Source: Brevibacterium limosum
GTDB taxonomy: Bacteria; Actinomycetota; Actinomycetes; Actinomycetales; Brevibacteriaceae
Assembly (NCBI RefSeq): GCF_011617705.1
Contig: NZ_CP050154.1
Location: 434,001-498,000, forward strand
Direction: 5' to 3'
Length of the DNA stretch: 64,000 bases
Part shown: in pieces, positions 52,056 to 61,192 of the stretch
How positions within the stretch are numbered: the first letter of the stretch is position 1
Layout of the letters: every line of letters starts with the position of its first letter
Position numbers and translations under genes: made by a program
The notes under the pieces: generated by a model
The model's database searches: none
Told to the model about the DNA's origin: nothing
The model's input: the letters and a program-made list of their open reading frames with translations, nothing else

Positions 52056-53495
52056 TCAGTCGCGGACAGGTGCTCCCGGTTCGGGAGCCTCGGGCGTCGA
52101 ATTCCCGGTCCCCTCAGACGCCTCGGCCTCGGGCACCTCGGGTTCGGACATCTTCGCGTCGGCCTCGGGATCGTCGAAGCTGCGCACGGAGAGACGGAAG
52201 CCGCGGGTCATGACCGCCAGGTAGATGACGCCGATGGTCAGCCACACGAGGCCGCCGATGAGTGCCGTCTTGTGCAGACTCACCCACAGCACACCGGTGA
52301 GGATCGCTCCGACCGCCGGCATGACGACGAAATTGAACGTCGTCTTGAAGTCCTTGACCTGCCTGGTCCGGAACGCATAGTGGGCGATGACCGTGAGGTT
52401 GACGAAGGTGAACGCGATGAGTGCACCGAAGTTGATGAGCGCAGAGATGAACTCGAGACTGAACGACATCGCGAGCAGGCACACGGCGCCGACGAGCACG
52501 ATATTGAACACCGGCGTGTGCGTCTTCGGGTTGATGTAGCCGAAGGCCCTGCGCGGCAGCACGCCGTTGCGCCCCATCACCAGCAGCATGCGCGAGACGG
52601 ATGCGTGTGAGGCCAGCCCCGAGGCGATCGTGGCCGCGAACGCCGCGGCCAGGAAGAAGCCCTGGAAGACGTGGCCGCCGGTGAGGAAGCCGATCTCCGG
52701 CAGCGGGTCGTCGACGATGGTGAACTGTGAGTTGTCCGGGAAGAGCAGCTGCGCGAAGTAGCTGGCGATGAGGAAGATGGCACCGCCGGCGACGACGGTG
52801 AGCATGATCGCCTTGGGCATGAGGTTCACGTGCTTGGCCTCGTTCGTGTACATCGTCACGGCGTCGAAGCCGATGAACGAGAAGCACACGACGGTGGCGC
52901 CGGTGAGCAGCGTCGAGAGCTTGACTCCCTCGTGGACGAACGGTTCGGGGCTGAATACGACTCCGGCGCCGTCGCCGTTGATGAGGTTGCCGACCGCGAA
53001 GATGCAGAAGAGGGCGACCATCGTGACCGCGAAGATGAGCAGCACGGCGTTGAAGTTCGCCGTCCCCCGCATGGACGAGGTGACGATGCCGGTCATGACG
53101 ACCGTATAGACGACGACCCACACCCACGGCGGCGCATCGGGCACGAGCGACTCCATATAGAGGCGAGCGATGAGGCAGTTGACCATCGGCAGCAGCAGAT
53201 AGTCCATCAGAGATGTCCATCCGACGAGGAAACCGAGCCCCGGCGACATCGTCTCCCGCGTATAGGTGTAGGCCGAGCCCGCGGTCGGGAAGATCTTGAC
53301 CATCTTGCCGTAGCTGAACGCCGTGAAGATCATGACGACGAGAGCGATCAGATACGCCGAGGGCACGGCTCCCGCGGTCTCGTCGGACACGATTCCGAAC
53401 GTGTCGAAGACGACCGTCGGCGTCATGTAGCCGAGCCCGAGTCCGACGATGGACCACAGCCCGAGGTTGCGCTTCAGTGAGCCAGAGGCAGCCAT
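52056..53495 (-). CDS. APC-superfamily amino acid permease
   Basis: A 479-residue carrier with 12 helices. The first helix has the APC glycine motif (GLWSIVGLGLGYMTPTVVFD), and CFSFIGFDAVTMYTNEAKH covers helix 6. It resembles putrescine/ethanolamine-type APC carriers (YhdG/PuuP group); substrate uncertain. The last 45 residues are a Pro/Glu-rich cytoplasmic tail. Start at 53495 (MAASGSLK), with GGAGG six bases upstream. Divergent from the hydrolase/acyltransferase pair, so it may import their substrate. Confidence 0.9.
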   Translation of the reverse strand: MAASGSLKRNLGLWSIVGLGLGYMTPTVVFDTFGIVSDETAGAVPSAYLIALVVMIFTAFSYGKMVKIFPTAGSAYTYTRETMSPGLGFLVGWTSLMDYLLLPMVNCLIARLYMESLVPDAPPWVWVVVYTVVMTGIVTSSMRGTANFNAVLLIFAVTMVALFCIFAVGNLINGDGAGVVFSPEPFVHEGVKLSTLLTGATVVCFSFIGFDAVTMYTNEAKHVNLMPKAIMLTVVAGGAIFLIASYFAQLLFPDNSQFTIVDDPLPEIGFLTGGHVFQGFFLAAAFAATIASGLASHASVSRMLLVMGRNGVLPRRAFGYINPKTHTPVFNIVLVGAVCLLAMSFSLEFISALINFGALIAFTFVNLTVIAHYAFRTRQVKDFKTTFNFVVMPAVGAILTGVLWVSLHKTALIGGLVWLTIGVIYLAVMTRGFRLSVRSFDDPEADAKMSEPEVPEAEASEGTGNSTPEAPEPGAPVRD

Positions 53496-53924
53496 ATCAA
53501 TCCTCCCCAATGAGTCTTGCTGCCCGCCGGGCCGCGATCATCGAGGTCGACGAAGGGCCCGGCAGTGATGTGCGTCATGATCTTAACGCCGGGAGTACTG
53601 AAAACGAAAGCCCTCGAGGGGATTGTGACAACAATCAGTACCGATTCGATGTCATGGCGACGAAATTGATCATGGTGATCGACGATATCGGTAGTGCTCA
53701 ATCGCGAATGCGGATCCTTCCCCTCGCCGAGGCGGCTAGCCACTCACCGTCGCCCAGTTCGCAGCCGCGCAGGCCGTCGTCCCCTTCGCTTCGCCGACCG
53801 TCTGGACTTCAGGTGCGGCCCACACGCCTCGGCCATTGATCGAATGCTTTTTCAGCAATGATCGGAAACGGAGTAGATTGCACTCAACGGACAATGTGGC
53901 CCCAGCGAGAGGTGTGAGAGAAGT
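53496..53924. other. 430-bp divergent promoter region
   Basis: No gene supported. It contains the palindrome GATTGT-GACA-ACAATC (53621-53636), a candidate operator, roughly 125 bp from the permease start and 290 bp from the hydrolase start. Confidence 0.4.
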
Positions 53925-55007
53925 ATGGCGATCGAATCGCTCAGTTCCCAGCAGTCGGCGGCATGGAAAGACCGAGCCCTGCCTCCTGTCGAACAGGTCG
54001 CCGAGGGTGTCTGGGCCCTTCCGGTCCCGATCCCGAACAACCCTCTCGTATACACCTACTGCTATGCCATCGCCGACGGCTCCGGCGTCGTCCTCATCGA
54101 CCCGGGCTGGGACGGCAGGGACCAGTACCTGGCGCTCACCTCGGCGCTGGCCGACCTCGGCTTCACCGTCGCCGATATCCGCGGGATCGCGATCACCCAC
54201 TACCACCGCGACCACATCGGACTTGTGCCCGCACTGCTCGCGAAGAACCCCGACGCCTGGGTCGCCATGCACGGCGAGGACCTGCGCGCGATCAGACGCT
54301 TCTTCACCGACGCCGTCGACCTCGGCACCGGCATCGACCCCAACCTCAACATCGCCCGCGCCTACGGAGTCCCCGAGGACCGCTGGGCCGAAGTCGAAAG
54401 CCTCCAGGTCGGATCGAGCAAGGGCGGGGCCAAGGGCGACTCGATGAGCCTGTACAAACAGGCGATGAGCCGGCTGCCCGAGAACATCCACGTCCTCGAC
54501 GACGGCACCGACCTCCCCCTCGACGAGGGCCGAGTGACGGCAATGTGGACGCCGGGGCACACCTACGGGCACTCGGCGTTCGTCCGCGACGAGGACAAGC
54601 TGTTCTTCTCCGGCGACCACGTGCTGCCGACGATCACCCCGAACATCGGCCTCGATTCCGGCGCGATCACGCACAGCCTCGGCGACTATCTGCGCTCGCT
54701 GGAGAAGATCGGTGGGCTCGACGAGGATGTGGCTGTGCTGCCGGCCCACGGATTCCGCTTCAGCGGACTCCACGACCGCAAGGTCGAACTCGTCGAACAC
54801 CACCACGAACGCCTCGCCGAGATCCGCGCCCGCATGGAGTCCACCGACGACCACAGCGTCTTTTCGATCGCGGCCGGCCTGCACTGGTCACGCGGCTTCG
54901 AGAGCCTGCACAACTTCAACCTCTTCGCCGCCCTTGCCGAAACCGCCGCGCACATGCATTATCTCGGTATCGACATCGGCGTCGGCTCACTCGTCGGCAC
55001 GGACTGA
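53925..55007 (+). CDS. Metallo-beta-lactamase-fold hydrolase
   Basis: A 360-residue MBL hydrolase. The metal motif THYHRDHIG gives His92, His94, Asp96 and His97. WTPGHTYGHSA and FFSGDHVLP supply the remaining ligands, and a helical C-terminal domain follows. Such proteins hydrolyse esters, lactones or thioesters; the substrate is not assigned. Starts with ATG after GAGAGGTGTGAGAG. The next gene follows 28 bp later and encodes a C45-type acyltransferase, so the two probably act on the same N-acyl or ester compound. Confidence 0.88.
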   Translation: MAIESLSSQQSAAWKDRALPPVEQVAEGVWALPVPIPNNPLVYTYCYAIADGSGVVLIDPGWDGRDQYLALTSALADLGFTVADIRGIAITHYHRDHIGLVPALLAKNPDAWVAMHGEDLRAIRRFFTDAVDLGTGIDPNLNIARAYGVPEDRWAEVESLQVGSSKGGAKGDSMSLYKQAMSRLPENIHVLDDGTDLPLDEGRVTAMWTPGHTYGHSAFVRDEDKLFFSGDHVLPTITPNIGLDSGAITHSLGDYLRSLEKIGGLDEDVAVLPAHGFRFSGLHDRKVELVEHHHERLAEIRARMESTDDHSVFSIAAGLHWSRGFESLHNFNLFAALAETAAHMHYLGIDIGVGSLVGTD

Positions 55008-55035
55008 GCCGATTTCGACTGAAGGAGGAGTCGTC

Positions 55036-56250
55036 ATGAGCACCGAATTCGTTCCCGCCGCCGAGGTGCGGCCCACGACCTTCGCCGTCCGCGCGAGCGA
55101 CCATATCGAGCGCGGTCACCGCCGCGGCCAGGAGCTGCGCACGGGAATCGAATCCACCCGCAGAGCCTATCGCCGTTACTTCTCGCATCTGGCCATCCCC
55201 GAGGCGGCCGTGGAATCCGCGGCCGTGACGAGTCGTGAGCGACTCAGGCAGTGGTGGCCGACCGGCGCCGAGGAGGTCGAAGCCGTGGCCGCCGGAGCGG
55301 GCATCGACGTCATGGAGCTCATAGAGATCGTCGCCCGGACCGAGATCATGACCCAGGCGAAGGCCGCACCGACCGAATGCTCGACCGTCAGCCACACGAG
55401 CCCGGGTGCCTCCGTGGCCGCGCAGAACTGGGACTGGGCCGCGGACTTCTCCTCGCTGTGGCATTTCAATGACGTCGGTTCCGTGCCTGGTCAGCACCGA
55501 CATGTGGGCATCGCCGAGTTCGGAATGCTCGGCAAGATCGGTCTCAACGAGGCCGGCGTCGGGGTGCTGCTCAACATCCTCAAACACGCCGGCGACGAAG
55601 CCGGGGGAGTGCCCATCCATATGATCCTCGCCCGGATCCTGGCCGAAGCCGGCACTCTCGACGAGGCGCTTGACATCATCCGAAGCGCCGCGACCTCGTC
55701 CTCGTCGGTGATCACCGTCATCACCGCCGAGGCGGCCGTCCAGGTCGAGATCGCCGGTGCACTCAAGCGCGAGCGACGGGCCCGCGCGGGCCGTGCGGCC
55801 GACGGAGAGACGGGGGAGTCCGGGTTCCTCCTCCACACGAACCATTTTCTGCACCCGGATCTGCTCGACGGTGCGCTCGAACTGCGCCCCGATTCGACCT
55901 CGCAGGAACGTTACCGTCACCTCGCCGAGGCGGTCGTGCGCTTCGAAGCCGAACGTGCGCTGGCGCGCGGCGGAGAGGCCCCGGCTGATGGTGCCGCAGA
56001 ATCCGACGGCGCCGCCTCACCCGGCGTCGGCGAAGGGCACGCGGCCGTCACGGTCGGCGATCTCACGAAGCTGCTGACGACGGGACCGGGAGAGGCGCCC
56101 GTGTGCTGCATTCCGGCACCCGACGCCGCCTACGGGAATCGGTCGGCGACGCTGGTGAGCGTGCGCATCGATCCGGCGCGCAGGCAGATCGACCTTGCTC
56201 CCGGGTCGCCGGCCGAGGGTCTGCGCGGAAACCGCCGCTTCCAACTCTGA
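55036..56250 (+). CDS. C45-family autoproteolytic acyltransferase/hydrolase
   Basis: A 404-residue member of the isopenicillin N acyltransferase-like Ntn hydrolases. Cys115 in APTECSTVSH is the candidate nucleophile exposed by self-cleavage; NWDW, GMLGKIGLNEAGVGVLLN and the C-terminal SATLVSVRIDPA are family features. It removes or transfers an acyl group on an amide. A Gly/Ala/Glu-rich insert of about 30 residues lies near 320-345. Start at 55036, after GAAGGAGGAG. Confidence 0.85.
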   Translation: MSTEFVPAAEVRPTTFAVRASDHIERGHRRGQELRTGIESTRRAYRRYFSHLAIPEAAVESAAVTSRERLRQWWPTGAEEVEAVAAGAGIDVMELIEIVARTEIMTQAKAAPTECSTVSHTSPGASVAAQNWDWAADFSSLWHFNDVGSVPGQHRHVGIAEFGMLGKIGLNEAGVGVLLNILKHAGDEAGGVPIHMILARILAEAGTLDEALDIIRSAATSSSSVITVITAEAAVQVEIAGALKRERRARAGRAADGETGESGFLLHTNHFLHPDLLDGALELRPDSTSQERYRHLAEAVVRFEAERALARGGEAPADGAAESDGAASPGVGEGHAAVTVGDLTKLLTTGPGEAPVCCIPAPDAAYGNRSATLVSVRIDPARRQIDLAPGSPAEGLRGNRRFQL

Positions 56251-56255
56251 GCGGC

Positions 56256-57269
56256 TCAGTCCTTGTCTGCGTCGGCCGCGCCCTCTGAGCCTTCGGAGCC
56301 CGCAGCAGCCTCGGCGGCTTCCTGCTCGCGCATCTCGATGACCGCGTCGAGGGCGGAAGCGATCGCATCATCGTTCTCCAGCGCTGCCTGGATGAGGCGC
56401 CACGGCACGAGGTCGAGGTTCTGATCGCCGATGACGAAGCGGATGAACGGCTGCTTGCTGCGCGGATCATCGGCTTCGAGTCCGGCGCCGTAGCGCCACT
56501 GGCCGAAGGCGATGCGGCGCACCGTCTCACCGATGAAGCGCATGGCGCCGGCGGTGAAGGGGGTCTCGTCCTCGGCGATCATGTCGTCGGGGCCGTCGTA
56601 GCGGACCGCGACCTGCTTGCCCAGACGGGCGAGGCTCTCCCGGTCGAAGCCCCACGAACTCGGATCGGCCTGCTCCTGAGTCCAGGCGGCGATGCCCGGT
56701 TCGACGGTGCCGATGAAGCGGGTGAGGAATTCGACCTCCTCCTCGCTCGAGTTCTCGGCATTGAGTACCCCGAGGGAGAGTCCCGTGCACTTGCGGCGCG
56801 GTTGGCCGTCCCCGCCGAGGAGCTCCCTGGCCTTGTCGAGCACGGCGGTGAACACCTCGGCGCTGCGTTGATCGACGGCGGCCAGCACGATTCCCACCAG
56901 CGGGATCGGCTCACCGGCGGCCGGGCCGTCGGCATTGTCGGGGCGGATGAATGGCATCCCGTTGCCTGTCGACTCGTCGTGGTCCCAGACCCCGCCGATC
57001 GCACGCAGATAGGCTTCGCCGAGGTAGCGGATGAGTCCCTCGAAGAAGCGGCGGTTCTCCGGCTTGAGGATCTCTTCGGTGTTCGGGAACTTCGAGAGCA
57101 CGAAGAGTTCGAGCATCGGCAGCGATTTCGGCCCGAAGTCCTTCGGGAACTTCACGGTCTCCCCGTCCTCCTTCTCGAAGGTTTCGGGGAGGTCGGCGAG
57201 GACGAACGCGCCGAGGCGGACGTCCATATTGTTGATGAAAGCAGAGAATTCTCGCTGGAGTTCGTTCAC
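56256..57269 (-). CDS. Protein of unknown function with internal duplication
   Basis: A 337-residue soluble protein (no signal, no membrane helix). Two halves look related: RFFEGLIRYLGEAYLRAIGG with PFIRPDN in the first, and AGAMRFIGETVRRIAFGQWR with PFIRFVIGDQ in the second. This suggests an ancient duplication. The last 25 residues are a Glu/Ala/Gly/Asp tail. Three in-frame GTGs (57278, 57275, 57269) are possible; the last is eight bases from AAGG. It converges on the C45 gene with a five-base gap. No function assigned. Confidence 0.72.
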   Translation of the reverse strand: MNELQREFSAFINNMDVRLGAFVLADLPETFEKEDGETVKFPKDFGPKSLPMLELFVLSKFPNTEEILKPENRRFFEGLIRYLGEAYLRAIGGVWDHDESTGNGMPFIRPDNADGPAAGEPIPLVGIVLAAVDQRSAEVFTAVLDKARELLGGDGQPRRKCTGLSLGVLNAENSSEEEVEFLTRFIGTVEPGIAAWTQEQADPSSWGFDRESLARLGKQVAVRYDGPDDMIAEDETPFTAGAMRFIGETVRRIAFGQWRYGAGLEADDPRSKQPFIRFVIGDQNLDLVPWRLIQAALENDDAIASALDAVIEMREQEAAEAAAGSEGSEGAADADKD

Positions 57270-57365
57270 GGGCACCACCTTAGTGCCTCGAACCGGTTCG
57301 TCGAGTGCGTTCAGATTTTGTATAGGGGCAGAAGCCTCCAGGCATCGCTGTCGGGGCAGACGCGT

Positions 57366-58028
57366 TCAGAGCTCGGCGTCGGGACAGAAATCGATGAGGT
57401 GCATGAGGACCTCGACGATGAGGCTCGGATCGATGTCGACGTGATCGTCCATCTTCTTCCCGGCCGCCGCAGTCAGGGCGATCCGGTTGAACACGGAGAT
57501 GATGACCGTGAGGAAGTCGCCGATCGGCTGCTTCGGTGTGGCGCCGGCGACATCAAGGGCCGTGGTCACGAGTGCGGCCAGCCGGTCGAGCTGAGTGGCG
57601 TTGAGTTCGACATAGCGGGCGTGGAGATGCGGGACCCGCAGGCAGTAGAGCTCGATCTCCTGTTCCGTGATCGTCTCGGCCACGGTCTGCTTCTTCTCAT
57701 TGAAGACGTCGTCGATGAACTGCGTCATCAGCGCTTTGATCTCCGGCACCTCGGCAGTGGCCATGAGCTGCTCAGACCACCGCTGGATCGTGGCATCGAG
57801 GCGATCGAGGTTCTCCGAGGTGCGCATCTCGATGATCGCGAGCACCAGATCGTCACGGCTGGAGAAGTTCGAATAGAACGCCCCTCGGGTCAGGCCTCCG
57901 GCCTCGCAGATCTCCTCGATCGAGGCGCCGTCGATGCCGCGGACGGCGAAGACCGAGATGCCGGCCTGAACGAGGGTGGATCGGGTCTGGCGTCTGCGTG
58001 GGCTGAGTTCATCTGTGTTCATCGTCAT
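57366..58028 (-). CDS. TetR-family transcriptional regulator
   Basis: A 220-residue repressor. The N-terminal helix-turn-helix (residues 10-60) has AGISVFAVRGIDGASIEEIC and GGLTRGAFYSNFSSRDDLVL. The ligand domain carries no recognised signature. It is divergent from the MMPL-YhgE pair across a 203-bp region with two tandem ATACA-N4-TGTAT sites. A role as their ligand-relieved repressor is the simple inference. Confidence 0.92.
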   Translation of the reverse strand: MTMNTDELSPRRRQTRSTLVQAGISVFAVRGIDGASIEEICEAGGLTRGAFYSNFSSRDDLVLAIIEMRTSENLDRLDATIQRWSEQLMATAEVPEIKALMTQFIDDVFNEKKQTVAETITEQEIELYCLRVPHLHARYVELNATQLDRLAALVTTALDVAGATPKQPIGDFLTVIISVFNRIALTAAAGKKMDDHVDIDPSLIVEVLMHLIDFCPDAEL

Positions 58029-58190
58029 TTCGTTGCGGTGGGGTCGGCGATGGCCAAGGTGGTGCAGTTCTCTGCGCCGGCATCGGAGCCGGCAGAGACG
58101 GCGGGGCGGAGAGCGAGGCGCCTGAGCATCTCATGGGAATCCCCGCTCAACCTGGGATCCATTTGCATGGAGGGTGGGTATTGCACAACA

Positions 58191-58204
58191 ATACAATACT
58201 GTAT
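58191..58204. promoter_or_regulatory. Putative TetR operator O1
   Basis: ATACA-ATAC-TGTAT, perfect 5-bp arms, with an inner ATAC-T-GTAT. Followed 17 bp centre-to-centre by O2. Confidence 0.65.
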
Positions 58205-58207
58205 CCA

Positions 58208-58221
58208 ATACACTTTTGTAT
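58208..58221. promoter_or_regulatory. Putative TetR operator O2
   Basis: ATACA-CTTT-TGTAT, same arms and spacing as O1, ending 10 bp before the GTG start of the MMPL gene, so it also covers the ribosome-binding region. Confidence 0.65.
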
Positions 58222-58231
58222 CGAGGTCTTC

Positions 58232-61192
58232 GTGTCAACTTTCCTCTATGCCCTGGGGCGCCGTGCGTATCAGGCACCCTGGCGGATCATCGCTGCCTGG
58301 CTTGTGATCTTCGCGCTCGTCGGTGCCGGAGTCGCCGCGTTCGCCAAGGACTTCGACGACGACTTCACGCTGCCCGGGTCCGAAGCTCAGACCGCGCTCG
58401 ACTCGATGAAGTCGACGTTCCCCGAGGCGGCCGGTGTCGCGGCCTCCGTCATCGTCGTCGCCGATGACGGGGAGAAGGTCACGGACGAGAAGTACAGGGA
58501 CGCGATCGCCGACGAGGTCGAACGGCTCGAAGACCTCCCGCACGTCGACACGGTGACCTCCCCGTACTCCGACCTCGTCGAGGGCGCCATCAGCCAGGAC
58601 GACTCGGCGGCCATGATCTCCGTCCAGTACGACGGCACTCAGCAGGACGTCGGCGAGGATGCCGGCGACAATCTCCTCGACGCCCTCGACCCGCTGCGGG
58701 CCGACCTGCCCGGGGCGCAGGTCGAAGGCGGCGGCGAACTCTTCCAGATCACCGGTGTCGAGATCTCCTGGGTCGAAGGCATCGGCGTCGTCATCGCCTT
58801 CATCGTCCTCCTGCTCACACTCGGCTCCTTCCGCGCGGCCGGCATGCCGCTGATCACCGCGCTCATCGGCGTCGGCATCTCCGTGCTGCTCATCGTCGGG
58901 GGCACCGCATTCGCGACGATCAACTCCTCATCGATCATGCTCGCGCTCATGCTCGGTCTGGCCGTGGGCATCGACTACGCACTCTTCATCGTCTCCCGAG
59001 CCAGAGACCTCCTGGCCGAGGGCCACGACCCCGTCGAGGCGGCCGGACGAGCCGTCGCCACCGCCGGATCCGCCGTCGTCTTCGCCGGTATGACCGTGAT
59101 GATCGCTCTGTTCGGACTCGCCCTGGCCGGCATCCCCTTCCTCACGATCATGGGCATCGGTGCCTCCGGCTCCGTCGCCGTGGCCGTGATGATCTCGCTG
59201 ACGATGGTCCCCGCCCTGCTCGGCCTCGTGAAGTCGAAGATCACCCCGAAGCCGACGAAACGCTATCGGAGGGCCCACGCCGCGGCCGCTCAGCGGGCGA
59301 AGAACGGCACAGCCGCCTCGGCGGAGGGCTCATCGACCGGCGCCAAGGCGACCGGCGGTTCCGCGTCCGCCCCCGCCGAGGTGAGCGATCCCGCAACGCG
59401 GGAGCAGATCGCCGCGGAAGCCCGCGCCGAGGCCGGCGACCCGTATCCGCCGACGATCATGAACAAGTTCTTCGCCGGTTGGCTCAGGGCGGTGACGAAG
59501 ATTCCGCTGCTGACGATCATCGTCATCGTCGGCGGGCTCGCGCTCTTCGCGATCCCCGCCACCCAACTCCAGCTGTCCCTGCCCACGGCCGGTGACCAGG
59601 AGGAGGGCACGCCGGCTCGCGCGACCTACGACCTCATCGACGAACACTTCGGACCCGGCTACAACGGCCCCCTGGTGATGACGAGTCAGATCGTGACCAG
59701 CGACGACCCGCTCGGTGACGTCGAGGACATCGAGAAGCGCATCGAGGACGTCGACGGCGTCGAAGAGGTCATCATGGCCACCCCGAACCGCGACGCCACG
59801 ACCGCGCTGTTCCAGATCATCCCGACCACAGCCTCCGATGACCCGGCCACCCTCGACACCGTCGACCGGCTGCGCTCCCTCAGTGACGAGATCGAGGACG
59901 ACTTCGACTTCGACACCGCCGTCACGGGTGCCACCGCGATCCAGATCGACGTCTCCGACCAGCTCGGCAAGGCGCTGCTGCCCTTCGGCATCTTCGTCGT
60001 CGGACTCTCCATCATCCTGCTGATGATGGTCTTCCGTTCGATCGCGGTGCCGTTCAAGGCCACCGGCGGCTTCCTCCTGTCCGTCTTCGCCTCCTTCGGC
60101 ACGGTCGTCCTCGTCTTCCACGACGGACTCTTCGCAGCACCGCTGGGCATCGACTCGACGGGACCTGTCATCAGCTTCCTGCCGATCATCGTCATGGGCA
60201 TCCTCTTCGGACTGGCCATGGACTACGAGGTCTTCCTCGTCTCCGGAATGCGCGAAGCCTATGTCCACGGCACGTCGGCCAGGGACGCCATCAGGGCCGG
60301 ATTCGCCTCCTCCGCCCGCGTTGTCTCAGCCGCGGCGATCATCATGTTCTCGGTCTTCGCGGCCTTCGTCCCCGCCGGCGAACCGATCATCAAATCGATC
60401 GCGCTCGCCTTGGCCTCGGGCATCTTCGTCGACGCCTTCCTCGTGCGCATGTCGCTCGTGCCGGCGATCATGCAGCTCCTCGGCGACAGGGCCTGGTGGC
60501 TGCCGAAGTGGCTCGATCGGATCCTGCCGCGCCTCGACGTCGAGGGTGAGGGCCTCGCCCACGAGGTGGCCCTGCGCGATTGGCCGGAGCCGGACTCGGA
60601 CTACCGGGTCTACGGACGCGGAATCGGCGTGTACTCCGGTGACCGCGGCTTCGCCCGCGTCGACATCTCCCTGCTGCCCGGCCAGATCCTCGTCGCCAGC
60701 GGCGATTCCCGCCGAGCCCTTCTGCTCGCCGTGTCCGGCCGCGTCGGACTCACGGCCGGGGAGATGAAGATCGGCCAGAACGTCCTGCCCGAACACGCCG
60801 GACGGGTCCGCCGACAGGTTCCCTACCTCGACCTCAACCGGGGTGAAGCCGACCGGATGATCAGTCCGCGCGACATCTCTCGGATGGCCGCCTCGGCGCC
60901 GAATCTGCTCGTCATCGACGGGGCGGAGAAGCTCGCGGCCGGGGCACGGGAATCGGCCGGACCGGCACGGGATCTGCGCGATCTGCTGCCGCAGCTCGTC
61001 GCCGAAGGCACCACCGTCATCCTCGGCCTGCCCGACGGGGATGTGACAGGGATCTTCGATCCCGAAACGAACTACTTCCACCTCGACCTCGACGAGGCTC
61101 GACCCGAAGAGCGGGGCGGAACCGACAGCGAATCAGACGGCGAACACACCCACGCCGTCGACAGCACCAACATGGAAGGTGTGCAGTCGTGA
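58232..61192 (+). CDS. MMPL-family transporter with C-terminal degenerate ATPase-like domain
   Basis: A 986-residue protein. Residues 1-760 are a two-fold MMPL/RND transporter (12 helices; LGLAVGIDYALFIVSRARD in the first half, GILFGLAMDYEVFLVSGMRE in the second) that exports lipids or drugs. After helix 12 there is an extra cytoplasmic domain (about 786-945) laid out like an ABC ATPase: LLPGQILVASGDSRRALLLA where Walker A would be, then LTAGEMKIGQNVLPEH, and a Walker-B-like NLLVIDGAEKL. Walker A lacks the GxxGxGK(S/T) lysine, so it should not hydrolyse ATP normally. GTG start at 58232; the longer frame to 58133 would read through both operators. Coupled to the YhgE gene by a 4-bp overlap. 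Confidence 0.88.
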   Translation: MSTFLYALGRRAYQAPWRIIAAWLVIFALVGAGVAAFAKDFDDDFTLPGSEAQTALDSMKSTFPEAAGVAASVIVVADDGEKVTDEKYRDAIADEVERLEDLPHVDTVTSPYSDLVEGAISQDDSAAMISVQYDGTQQDVGEDAGDNLLDALDPLRADLPGAQVEGGGELFQITGVEISWVEGIGVVIAFIVLLLTLGSFRAAGMPLITALIGVGISVLLIVGGTAFATINSSSIMLALMLGLAVGIDYALFIVSRARDLLAEGHDPVEAAGRAVATAGSAVVFAGMTVMIALFGLALAGIPFLTIMGIGASGSVAVAVMISLTMVPALLGLVKSKITPKPTKRYRRAHAAAAQRAKNGTAASAEGSSTGAKATGGSASAPAEVSDPATREQIAAEARAEAGDPYPPTIMNKFFAGWLRAVTKIPLLTIIVIVGGLALFAIPATQLQLSLPTAGDQEEGTPARATYDLIDEHFGPGYNGPLVMTSQIVTSDDPLGDVEDIEKRIEDVDGVEEVIMATPNRDATTALFQIIPTTASDDPATLDTVDRLRSLSDEIEDDFDFDTAVTGATAIQIDVSDQLGKALLPFGIFVVGLSIILLMMVFRSIAVPFKATGGFLLSVFASFGTVVLVFHDGLFAAPLGIDSTGPVISFLPIIVMGILFGLAMDYEVFLVSGMREAYVHGTSARDAIRAGFASSARVVSAAAIIMFSVFAAFVPAGEPIIKSIALALASGIFVDAFLVRMSLVPAIMQLLGDRAWWLPKWLDRILPRLDVEGEGLAHEVALRDWPEPDSDYRVYGRGIGVYSGDRGFARVDISLLPGQILVASGDSRRALLLAVSGRVGLTAGEMKIGQNVLPEHAGRVRRQVPYLDLNRGEADRMISPRDISRMAASAPNLLVIDGAEKLAAGARESAGPARDLRDLLPQLVAEGTTVILGLPDGDVTGIFDPETNYFHLDLDEARPEERGGTDSESDGEHTHAVDSTNMEGVQS

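Noticed and set aside
53474..53743. 89-residue minus-strand ORF upstream of the permease
   Set aside because: No ribosome site or conserved feature; overlaps the permease Shine-Dalgarno and the promoter region.
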